Shown here piece by piece: positions 1-6,289 of a DNA stretch of 13,079 nt. Origin of the DNA: Ghiorsea sp. GTDB taxonomy: Bacteria; Pseudomonadota; Zetaproteobacteria; Mariprofundales; Mariprofundaceae. The position numbers and the translations under genes are program-made. Within the stretch, counting starts at the first letter, position 1; each line of letters opens with the position of its first letter. Where the stretch lies: assembly GCA_021772875.1 (NCBI GenBank), contig JAJFLD010000087.1:1-13079 (forward strand), read 5' to 3'. The notes beneath the pieces are model-generated. The model searched no databases and was not told where the DNA came from. It saw only the letters and a program-made list of their open reading frames with translations.

Positions 1-846
1 AAAAGCCTATCTATAGCTGATGAACACCGTGGCGAAGCCACACCTATTCCGAAAACTTGCCCTGTTTGTGATGCTTTGGTGGAGCAGGTAGAAGGTGAAG
101 CGGCGATTCGTTGTACGGGTGGATTATCGTGTTCGGCACAACTGAAGCAGCGCATCAAACATTTTGTCTCGCGTGATGGTTTTGATATCGAAGGTTTTGG
201 CAGCAAGCTTGCCGAGCGTTTGGTGGAGTCTGGTTTGGTCAAAAACATCGCAGATGTGTTTCATCTTGATTTTGAGGTGTTAAAATCTTGGGAAGGTATG
301 GGCGAAAAGAAAATCGCAAACCTTCAAGCAGGTATTGAAAGTCGAAAAAAAATAGCTTTGGCAAGGTTTATTTATGCTTTGGGCATCCACCATATTGGTC
401 AAGCTACTGCCACGCAATTGGCACAATGTTTCAAATCACTCGCGGCTCTAAAGGCTGCGGATGAAACATCTTTGCTGGAAATCAATGATGTTGGGCCTGA
501 GGTTGCGATGTCATTATTACATTTTTTTGCGGAAGAGCATAATCAAGATGTTTTAAATCAAATGTTTGCATATGGTGTGCACGTTTTGGATGACGAAACA
601 CCAGCCCTAGACAATAACCACCCATTAGCTGGTAAAACAGTTGTGATTACAGGTTCTTTTACACAAATCAAACGCAATCAGGCCAAGATCGCATTACAGC
701 AACTTGGTGCGCGGGTGGCAAGTGCGGTGACTTCCAAGACAGACATACTTATAGCTGGTGAAAAAGCAGGGTCGAAATTAAAAAAAGCGCAAGAGCTTAA
801 CATTGAAATTGTAGCTGAAGACGCATTGTTGGCTTGGTTGGCTTAG
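1..846 (+). CDS. ligA: NAD+-dependent DNA ligase LigA, C-terminal part (5' end outside window)
   Basis: LigA seals nicks in duplex DNA during replication and repair, using NAD+. The frame is open from base 1, giving 281 residues, so roughly the first 390 residues of a usual ~670-residue LigA (adenylation and much of the OB domain) lie off the left edge. The visible part starts just before the zinc finger. Cysteines at visible residues 20, 23, 38 and 44 have the same spacing as those of E. coli LigA, within the diagnostic stretch CPVC ... RCTGGLSCSAQ. Helix-hairpin-helix repeats follow (about residues 55-190, including GLGxxKxxNL-like and ALGIHHIG motifs). A C-terminal BRCT domain occupies about residues 208-281, beginning LAGKTVVITGSF. 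The gene ends in TAG and is convergent with rpsT. Nothing looks broken. Identification is secure from family motifs; only the truncation by the window edge limits it. Confidence 0.97.
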   Translation, partial: KSLSIADEHRGEATPIPKTCPVCDALVEQVEGEAAIRCTGGLSCSAQLKQRIKHFVSRDGFDIEGFGSKLAERLVESGLVKNIADVFHLDFEVLKSWEGMGEKKIANLQAGIESRKKIALARFIYALGIHHIGQATATQLAQCFKSLAALKAADETSLLEINDVGPEVAMSLLHFFAEEHNQDVLNQMFAYGVHVLDDETPALDNNHPLAGKTVVITGSFTQIKRNQAKIALQQLGARVASAVTSKTDILIAGEKAGSKLKKAQELNIEIVAEDALLAWLA

Positions 847-857
847 GAAAGGGCATG

Positions 858-883
858 AAAAAAGGCTCCCAAAGAGGAGCCTT
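858..883 (-). terminator. Rho-independent terminator of rpsT
   Basis: The arms 862-869 (AAGGCTCC) and 876-883 (GGAGCCTT) form a perfect 8-bp GC-rich stem with a 6-nt loop. Read on the minus strand, the stem runs directly into six T (A858-A863 on the plus strand). The T tract is only on the minus-strand side, so this mainly ends rpsT transcription. On the plus strand it may act weakly for the convergent ligA. Confidence 0.88.
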
Positions 884-910
884 AACATAAATGATAAATA
901 AACGGTTGAA

Positions 911-1177
911 TTAAGCTTTGATCGCTTTGATTCGTGCGTTGATACGTGAAATGCGACGAGATGCTTGTTTTTTGTGGAGGTTGTTTTTGCGGCCGGCGCG
1001 AGCAATCAAAGATGTTGCTGTAACCATGGCAGCATTTGCTGCTGCTTGGTCGCCAGAAGCAATAGCTTCTTGTACGCGTTTGATAGATGAGCGCATGGTT
1101 GATTTTTGTGCGCGATTTCGGTCGCGTTTTACGATGTCCTGACGAGCGCGTTTAAGTGCTGAAACATGATTAGCCAA
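911..1177 (-). CDS. rpsT: 30S ribosomal protein S20
   Basis: S20 is a primary 16S rRNA-binding protein of the small ribosomal subunit. The 88-residue product begins MANHVSALKRARQ and is rich in Lys, Arg and Ala throughout, with the typical core MRSSIKRVQEAIASGD and LHKKQASRRISRINARIKA. The length matches the family (about 87). I chose TTG at 1177-1175 as start because residue 2 onward (ANHVSALKRAR) aligns with the start of known S20 proteins, and because a Shine-Dalgarno AGGAG (1191-1187 on the minus strand) lies 9 nt upstream. A longer reading from 1198 would add seven residues and swallow that ribosome-binding site. E. coli rpsT also starts with UUG, which is tied to its translational autoregulation; the same control here is inference. 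It is monocistronic, ending in its own terminator, and divergent from rpe. Confidence 0.96.
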   Translation of the reverse strand: MANHVSALKRARQDIVKRDRNRAQKSTMRSSIKRVQEAIASGDQAAANAAMVTATSLIARAGRKNNLHKKQASRRISRINARIKAIKA

Positions 1178-1186
1178 TTTAGTAAT

Positions 1187-1191
1187 CTCCT
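1187..1191 (-). promoter_or_regulatory. Ribosome-binding site deciding the TTG start of rpsT
   Basis: AGGAG on the minus strand sits 9 nt before TTG 1177-1175. It lies inside the longer possible ORF that starts at 1198, which argues for the TTG start. Confidence 0.75.
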
Positions 1192-1252
1192 GATACACAA
1201 GACCTTTATATATTAATAGAAAGCAGTCAAGCTCTGTGTTGATTGGTTGCGC

Positions 1253-1280
1253 AGTGTATGAAACAAATACTGGCTGTCAA
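1253..1280 (-). promoter_or_regulatory. Candidate sigma70 promoter for rpsT
   Basis: On the minus strand, a consensus -35 box TTGACA (1280-1275) is followed after 16 nt by TACACT (1258-1253, four of six matches to the -10 consensus). Transcription would start about 70 nt upstream of the TTG start codon, leaving a substantial leader. A second TTGACT (1230-1225) lies closer to the gene but lacks a well-spaced -10 box. Confidence 0.45.
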
Positions 1281-1354
1281 TACTAAGCGTCATATTTAAT
1301 GTGTGGTTAATAATTGCTGGACGCACTAGGTTCTCGCCGCTAAATTTCGACGCT

Positions 1355-2020
1355 ATGAAAAAAGTAATGATTGCTCCATCTATACTATCGGCAGATTTTG
1401 CCAACTTAGAAAAAGAAATCCGCGCTATTGATGAAGGCGGATGTGATTGGGTTCACGTTGATGTGATGGATGGTACCTTCGTGCCACCTATTACCATTGG
1501 TGATAATATTGTAAAAGCGATTCGCCCACATACTCAAAAAGTGATGGATGTACACTTGATGGTTGAGCATCCTGAAACGCAAGTGGAGGCATTTGCCAAA
1601 GCTGGTGCGGATATGATTACGGTGCACCAAGAAGCATGTGTTCATCTTGAGCGCACATTACAATTGATTCGTTCTTTGGGTTGTAAGGCGGGTGTTGCGT
1701 TATGTCCATCTACGCCTGTATCAACGCTTAAGAATGTATTGCATTGCACGGATTTGATTTTGCTGATGAGCGTCAATCCTGGTTATGGCGGACAATCTTA
1801 TATCCATGCTGTAACTGATAAGATTAAAGAAGCACGTTTGATGTTGGATGCAGCAGGTAGTGATGCATTTTTACACGTAGATGGCGGCGTAAGCCCTAAA
1901 ACCATTGAAGAAGTATCCAGTGCTGGAGCCAATGCGTTTGTAGCAGGTTCAGCAGTTTATAATACGCCCGATTACGCGGCTGCAATTAGCGAGCTTCGTA
2001 GTTTGGCATCGGCAGTTTAA
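1355..2020 (+). CDS. rpe: Ribulose-phosphate 3-epimerase
   Basis: This TIM-barrel metalloenzyme interconverts ribulose 5-phosphate and xylulose 5-phosphate in the pentose phosphate pathway and Calvin cycle. The 221-residue protein begins MKKVMIAPSILSADF, the standard N-terminus. Metal-binding and catalytic residues are all visible: H34 and D36 in HVDVMDG, H67 in DVHLMVE, and D176 in HVDGGV. The phosphate-binding loop region MSVNPGYGGQ (138-147) and GSAVY near the C-terminus are also present. The start at 1355 was chosen over the in-frame extension to 1301 because the family starts here. No good Shine-Dalgarno precedes it, and ATG 1367 is an alternative. It is divergent from rpsT and followed by a 291-nt gene-free stretch before actA. 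No gene for the rest of a Calvin cycle is in view, so which pathway it mainly serves cannot be told. Confidence 0.96.
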   Translation: MKKVMIAPSILSADFANLEKEIRAIDEGGCDWVHVDVMDGTFVPPITIGDNIVKAIRPHTQKVMDVHLMVEHPETQVEAFAKAGADMITVHQEACVHLERTLQLIRSLGCKAGVALCPSTPVSTLKNVLHCTDLILLMSVNPGYGGQSYIHAVTDKIKEARLMLDAAGSDAFLHVDGGVSPKTIEEVSSAGANAFVAGSAVYNTPDYAAAISELRSLASAV

Positions 2021-2311
2021 AAATATGAGTAAGATAAAGTTTTTGCACATTTAAGTGTGTAATATGGCTTGAATACTGGGTTTAGAGATGTTTTTCTCTA
2101 AGACTGGTAAGGTATAAAGTTGGTAAATTTAGGCTTGCGCATGAATGTTGAATCCGTAAGCTTCGCAATACAAATGGGAGATGTGAGGGGTGGTAAGTTG
2201 AGCCTTTTGCATATTGTCTTGAGGGAGACGTTTTACTTAGAGTCACTTTGTTATATAAGTGTGTGAACGTCATTCTGTTGTGTTTCGGTAATAAAAAAGA
2301 GGTCTTTTGAT
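2021..2311 (+). other. Gene-free leader between rpe and the act operon
   Basis: No convincing coding region was found on either strand. There is a small AT-rich hairpin (2082-2088 with 2095-2101, TTAGAGA/TCTCTAA, no T tract). A possible long-range pairing AGGCT 2131-2135 with AGCCT 2201-2205 encloses TTGCG/CGCAA (2135-2139 with 2164-2168). The candidate act promoter lies at the right end. No clear terminator for rpe is visible, so read-through from rpe into actA is possible. Confidence 0.5.
2232..2259 (+). promoter_or_regulatory. Candidate sigma70 promoter of the act operon
   Basis: TTTACT (2232-2237, four of six matches to -35) and TATAAG (2254-2259, five of six to -10) are separated by 16 nt. 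The predicted transcription start lies about 45 nt before the actA start codon. Recognised by eye only. Confidence 0.45.
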
Positions 2312-3061
2312 ATGAGAAGAGTGAAAACATCTTGGGCATTGAATTTTGGCAAATTGTTATTTTTGCTTGCGCTAGGTTTTGTATTGCCTTTGGGTGCGTG
2401 GGCTGATGATGTTAGCAATCAAGAGCAGCCCTTTGATTTCCCACATGCGCGTCATGCGGGCAAATTTAAAATCAATTGTATGTATTGTCATAGTGGTGCG
2501 CGCCGCAGCAAAGTGGCGGGCATTCCTCCTGTAGCCAAATGCATTGGTTGCCATTCAAATATCCCTTCTGTGCGCGAAACACCACGCATTAAAAAGCTAT
2601 TTACATATTGGGAAAACAAAGAGCCAATCCCTTGGCGAAAAGTTCATGATTTACCTGATTTCGTGGAGTTTAATCATAAGCGTCATGTTCAGCGTTTCAT
2701 CTTTAAGGATGGTCGCTCAACCCAGCAAACTTGTGGTATGTGTCATGGCGATGTTAAAACCTTCTCTGTCGGCCGTAAGGTTAAACCTTTAACCATGGGC
2801 TGGTGTTTAAGTTGCCATGAACAATTTCAAGGTGATTCTGATATTGGGCTGCCCACGCCTGCCAAACGTTGGATGATTCCAGCGGCAGCAACAGACAAGC
2901 CGCTTGTTGAGATGAAACATCCACAACCTGCAGTGATGGATGCTGAACACCCAGCAACAATGAAGGCATCAGAGATTAAAAAAATGTCTAATCAGTTACC
3001 TAAAGCTTTGAAAGAAAAATTTGTACGTGCGCCTCATGATTGTTGGCAATGTCACAAGTAA
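2312..3061 (+). CDS. actA: Alternative complex III subunit ActA, pentaheme cytochrome c
   Basis: ActA is the periplasmic multiheme subunit of ACIII and receives electrons from the ActB iron-sulfur clusters. The 249-residue protein has a signal peptide with a hydrophobic core (about residues 15-29) and a likely cleavage after AWA at residue 31. Five CXXCH heme-c sites are visible: C56-H60 (CMYCH), C77-H81 (CIGCH), C141-H145 (CGMCH), C165-H169 (CLSCH) and C244-H248 (CWQCH), the last one residue from the C-terminus. Additional histidines (H45, H48, H122, H125) are candidates for distal heme ligands. Five hemes, the length, and the position directly before actB are the ActA signature. The start ATG follows GAGG (2299-2302) at 9 nt. 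It is the first gene of the operon, 27 nt upstream of actB1. Assignment is secure from motifs plus context. Confidence 0.95.
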   Translation: MRRVKTSWALNFGKLLFLLALGFVLPLGAWADDVSNQEQPFDFPHARHAGKFKINCMYCHSGARRSKVAGIPPVAKCIGCHSNIPSVRETPRIKKLFTYWENKEPIPWRKVHDLPDFVEFNHKRHVQRFIFKDGRSTQQTCGMCHGDVKTFSVGRKVKPLTMGWCLSCHEQFQGDSDIGLPTPAKRWMIPAAATDKPLVEMKHPQPAVMDAEHPATMKASEIKKMSNQLPKALKEKFVRAPHDCWQCHK

Positions 3062-3088
3062 GTTGTCTGGCATCTAAGGAGATTTGTA

Positions 3089-5374
3089 ATGAGTCAAAAT
3101 AATTCAAATAATGAGTGGAGCCGCCGGGCATTTATTAAAGCTATGGGTCTTACTGGGGCTGGTGGAGCACTTGTGCTTTCTGGCTGTGGCGATACAGACA
3201 TTATTAATGCAGTAGATATTGAAGTTCGCAAAGAGCTTGTGTTGCCAAGTGTTGATCCTGCGGATTTTGTTCGCCCTGGTTTGGAAGTTTATTATGCTTC
3301 AACTTGTCGCCAGTGCCCTGCAAATTGTGATATTCATGTGCGCACACGTGAAGGTCGCGCATTAAAAATTGAAGGAAACCCAACTTCATCTATCAATAGC
3401 GGTCGCTTATGTGCAATGGGGCAGGCTGGCTTGCAAGCACATTATAATCCTGACCGCATTACCAAACCTATGATTCGTAAAGGTGGCAAGTTGGTTGAGG
3501 TGACATGGGCCGAAGCTGAAACTATGCTTAAAAAGCATTTGGGTAAGAAAAACAGTAAACTTGCATGGTTGACTGGTGCCACCAGTGGTCATCAGGCTGT
3601 AATCACCAAAGCATACCTTGATGCGGCAGGCTCAAAGAATCAATTTGTGTTTGATACATTGCCACCAGCTGTTGGTTTTGCTGCAAACGAGAAGATGTTT
3701 GGTCATGCTGTGCCTAAGCTTGATTTTGAGAAAGCAAAATTAATTGTTTCTTTTGGTGCTGATTTCTTGGGCACTTGGATGTCGCCAGTACATTTTGGTA
3801 CGCAGTATGGTAAATTTAGAAACGCACCACGTGGCACATTGGTTCAAATTGAACCTAAAATGACGTTGACAGGCTCCAATGCGGATCGCTGGATTGCTAT
3901 TCGCCCAGGAACAGAAGGGCATTTGGCATTGGCTCTTGCTTCACTCTTGGCTACAGATAGCAAATATGCAGGTAATATCTCTGCCGATGTTGCTGCTTCT
4001 TTGAAAGATGTTGATATTGATGGTGTTTCGAAAGCCACGGATGTATCTATAGAGCGTATTCATAAATTGCGTGATATGTTGGTTAGCCACAGCCCAAGTT
4101 TGATTCTTTCAGGTAATAGTGCTGAAGGTTTTGAGCACGGATCACAAGCTGCCAATGCGATTTTGTTGCTGAACATGATGTTGGGTAATGTTGGTGAAAC
4201 TATTTTGCCAAGATCAAAACCAGCATTCCCTGATTTGCAACCACAACTTGGTGGTTGGGCTGAAATGAAAGCATTCATTGATGGTTTGGCTGATGGAAGC
4301 TTTGATACAGCAGTTGTATATGGCTCTAACCCACTTTATCAAGCACCTAATTTTATGGAAGCCGAGAAAGCTTTTGCCAAAGCAAAAGTACGCATTGCTT
4401 TTTCCATGTATCCTGATGAAACAACAATGGCATCTGATTTGGTTCTTCCTGTACATTCCTACTTGGAAGAGTGGAATACATCTATGCCTGCCTATCCAGT
4501 TGAAGATGGTCATTTAAGTATTCAACAGCCAGTGATGCACCCTGTATTTGGTGAAGGTTCAACTTATGGTTATGGCAACATCATGCTTGGTTTGGTTAGC
4601 GAGCTTGATGCAACATTTAAAAATTGGGAAAGTTACGAAGCTTATGTGCTTGATGCATTGGCGACAATGAAACCTGCATTATTAAACCCTCCCAAAGAAA
4701 CTGTAACCGGTCAAACACCTGAAGAAGGTTTCCAACAAGGTATTCTTGCTGCAGGTTTTGTTACAATTAAGGAAGCCAAGGCATCTGCCATTGCGGCTAA
4801 AGCAGTCGCTGTAGATTTACCCAAAGCGGCCAAAGAAGATGCTAAGTATGCCTACCATCTTGTGCCATCTGCCCGTATGGGTTTGTATGATGGTCGTCAT
4901 GCAAATTTACCATGGCTACAGGAGTTGCCTGATCAGTTGGCATCAGTGGTTTGGGATTCATGGGTAGAAATTCATCCAAAAACAGCAACCAAGTTAGGGC
5001 TAATCATTGGTGATGTTGTGAGCATAACATCTGCTGCAGGTAGTCTGAATGCAAAAGTTGTTGTCTTTCCAGGCATTCATGAAGGTTCGGTTTCCATTCC
5101 CCTTGGCCAAGGCCACACCGAATATGGCCGTTATGCCAAAGGCGTGGGTGTGAATCCATTTAAAATTCTTACACCTCAATTTGATAAAGATACGGGTGAG
5201 TTGGCAACACATGCAACTAAAGTTTCGGTAGTTAAAGTAGCTAACCGAGGCAAACTGGTCACACGTGCCCATGGCGATTTGGTTCTTGAAAGTGCCGCGA
5301 CCTCTCAGAAGGGACGTGAGATTGTTAGAACCGTTTCGAGTGAAGAATTCGACCGCAATGAGAAGGAGGGATAA
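3089..5374 (+). CDS. actB1: Alternative complex III subunit ActB1, molybdopterin-oxidoreductase-like
   Basis: This 761-residue protein is the part of ActB homologous to molybdopterin oxidoreductases; in characterised ACIII this part is a structural scaffold without a molybdenum cofactor. It starts with a twin-arginine signal (S11-R-R-A-F-I-K17), followed by a hydrophobic stretch and a lipobox-like LSGC (C33), so it may be Tat-exported and lipidated on the periplasmic side. C73, C76, C80 and C108 form C-x2-C-x3-C-x27-C, the motif that holds the FS0 cluster in true molybdoenzymes; occupancy here is unknown. The C-terminal third (about residues 585-700, HLVPSARMGLYDGRHANLPW onward) resembles the dinucleotide-binding domain. 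A TAAGGAG site (3075-3081) precedes the ATG by 7 nt. The stop codon is followed by one codon and the in-frame ATG of actB2, so in most bacteria both would be one ~1000-residue ActB. Confidence 0.93.
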   Translation: MSQNNSNNEWSRRAFIKAMGLTGAGGALVLSGCGDTDIINAVDIEVRKELVLPSVDPADFVRPGLEVYYASTCRQCPANCDIHVRTREGRALKIEGNPTSSINSGRLCAMGQAGLQAHYNPDRITKPMIRKGGKLVEVTWAEAETMLKKHLGKKNSKLAWLTGATSGHQAVITKAYLDAAGSKNQFVFDTLPPAVGFAANEKMFGHAVPKLDFEKAKLIVSFGADFLGTWMSPVHFGTQYGKFRNAPRGTLVQIEPKMTLTGSNADRWIAIRPGTEGHLALALASLLATDSKYAGNISADVAASLKDVDIDGVSKATDVSIERIHKLRDMLVSHSPSLILSGNSAEGFEHGSQAANAILLLNMMLGNVGETILPRSKPAFPDLQPQLGGWAEMKAFIDGLADGSFDTAVVYGSNPLYQAPNFMEAEKAFAKAKVRIAFSMYPDETTMASDLVLPVHSYLEEWNTSMPAYPVEDGHLSIQQPVMHPVFGEGSTYGYGNIMLGLVSELDATFKNWESYEAYVLDALATMKPALLNPPKETVTGQTPEEGFQQGILAAGFVTIKEAKASAIAAKAVAVDLPKAAKEDAKYAYHLVPSARMGLYDGRHANLPWLQELPDQLASVVWDSWVEIHPKTATKLGLIIGDVVSITSAAGSLNAKVVVFPGIHEGSVSIPLGQGHTEYGRYAKGVGVNPFKILTPQFDKDTGELATHATKVSVVKVANRGKLVTRAHGDLVLESAATSQKGREIVRTVSSEEFDRNEKEG

Positions 5375-5377
5375 GTC

Positions 5378-6229
5378 ATGAGTTTATCGCGTATGCTTGA
5401 AAACTGGTCTGACCTAAACAAACAAGATTATTATGAAGATGAACCCATCATGTGGGGCATGTCTATAGATCTTAATAAATGTACAGGTTGTGGTTCTTGC
5501 GTTACTGCATGTTATGCTGAAAACAATATTCCTACTGTAGGTAAAGAGAAATGTGGTAGCGGTCATTCTATGCATTGGTTGCGTATCGAACGTTACTGGG
5601 ATGAGCCAGAAGGCGAAGCCGACTTAGACATTAAAGAAAGCGAATACCCAGAGCGCGGGGCACACTTTGCGCCTATGATGTGCCAACAGTGTAACCACGC
5701 ACCATGTGAGCCTGTATGCCCTGTGGCAGCAACCTACCACACGCCTGATGGTTTGAATGCGCAGGTGTATAACCGTTGTATTGGTTCGCGTTATTGTGGT
5801 ACCAACTGCCCATATAAAGTACGTTATTTTAATTTCTTTGACTTCCAAGAAGATATTCCTCATCCATTGGAGATGTTGTTAAACCCAGATCTTACTGTGC
5901 GCTCTAAGGGTGTGATGGAGAAATGTACTTTCTGTGTTCAACGTCTGCGTAGTGCTAAAGATGCGGCAGCTGATGAAGGTGTGCGTGGCCATGTGGCTGA
6001 TGGTGCTGTACAAACAGCTTGCCAACAAAGCTGCCCAACGGAAGCGATTGTGTTTGGTAACCTCAAAGATGATAAGAGCAAGGTTAGTGAATCGTGGCAA
6101 TCGCATAATGTTGAGTTGGATAGGCATGAGCAATTCAATGAAGATGAACGTGGTTACCGTATATTTGAAGAGTTAAATGTTGAACCGAGCGTGATGTATT
6201 TGGATCGTGTTCGTAATACAGAAGCTTAA
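5378..6229 (+). CDS. actB2: Alternative complex III subunit ActB2, four-cluster iron-sulfur protein
   Basis: ActB2 forms the iron-sulfur wire that carries electrons from quinol towards the heme subunit ActA. The 283-residue protein has four ferredoxin-type cysteine groups: C35/C38/C41/C45 (CTGCGSCVTAC), C102/C105/C110/C114 (CQQCNHAPCEPVCP), C134/C140/C144 (CIGSRYCGTNCP) and C183/C186/C215/C219. In the third group the second cysteine is replaced by S137, which predicts a [3Fe-4S] cluster and three [4Fe-4S] clusters, the set known for ActB. It has no signal peptide of its own. If it is outside, it probably crosses the membrane as a Tat passenger with ActB1 (inference). A very strong AAGGAGGG (5363-5370), lying inside the end of actB1, is 7 nt before the ATG, showing it is a separately initiated protein. 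Confidence 0.94.
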   Translation: MSLSRMLENWSDLNKQDYYEDEPIMWGMSIDLNKCTGCGSCVTACYAENNIPTVGKEKCGSGHSMHWLRIERYWDEPEGEADLDIKESEYPERGAHFAPMMCQQCNHAPCEPVCPVAATYHTPDGLNAQVYNRCIGSRYCGTNCPYKVRYFNFFDFQEDIPHPLEMLLNPDLTVRSKGVMEKCTFCVQRLRSAKDAAADEGVRGHVADGAVQTACQQSCPTEAIVFGNLKDDKSKVSESWQSHNVELDRHEQFNEDERGYRIFEELNVEPSVMYLDRVRNTEA

Positions 6230-6289
6230 TTCCACGTTGTGAGAACAGACATCTTTTTGATGCGCGAAATTGAAGAGGGGAAACACTAA

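Noticed and set aside
918..1142. Open frame of 74 codons on the plus strand opposite rpsT.
   Set aside because: It is a shadow of the lysine/arginine-rich S20 gene, which is clearly the real coding strand.
2082..2101. Hairpin TTAGAGA/TCTCTAA as the terminator of rpe.
   Set aside because: The stem has only two G-C pairs and no T tract follows on either strand; the T run is in the loop.
2168..2177. ATACAAATGG occurs in the spacer before actA and again at 10001-10010 after actF, with some similarity around both copies (20 of 26 bases), suggesting a repeat flanking the operon.
   Set aside because: The same 10-mer also occurs on the minus strand at 10533-10542 inside the polyferredoxin 3' end, and similarity decays quickly on both sides, so chance in AT-rich DNA is enough.
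3089..5374. ActB1 as a true molybdenum enzyme (formate dehydrogenase, nitrate or polysulfide reductase).
   Set aside because: The flanking pentaheme ActA, two NrfD-like proteins, the DUF3341 protein and a monoheme cytochrome are the specific ACIII set, in the ACIII order.
6260..6289. A nine-codon frame (MREIEEGKH) ending directly before the actC ATG.
   Set aside because: It contains the actC ribosome-binding site and has no convincing site of its own; it is best read as the in-frame sequence upstream of actC.
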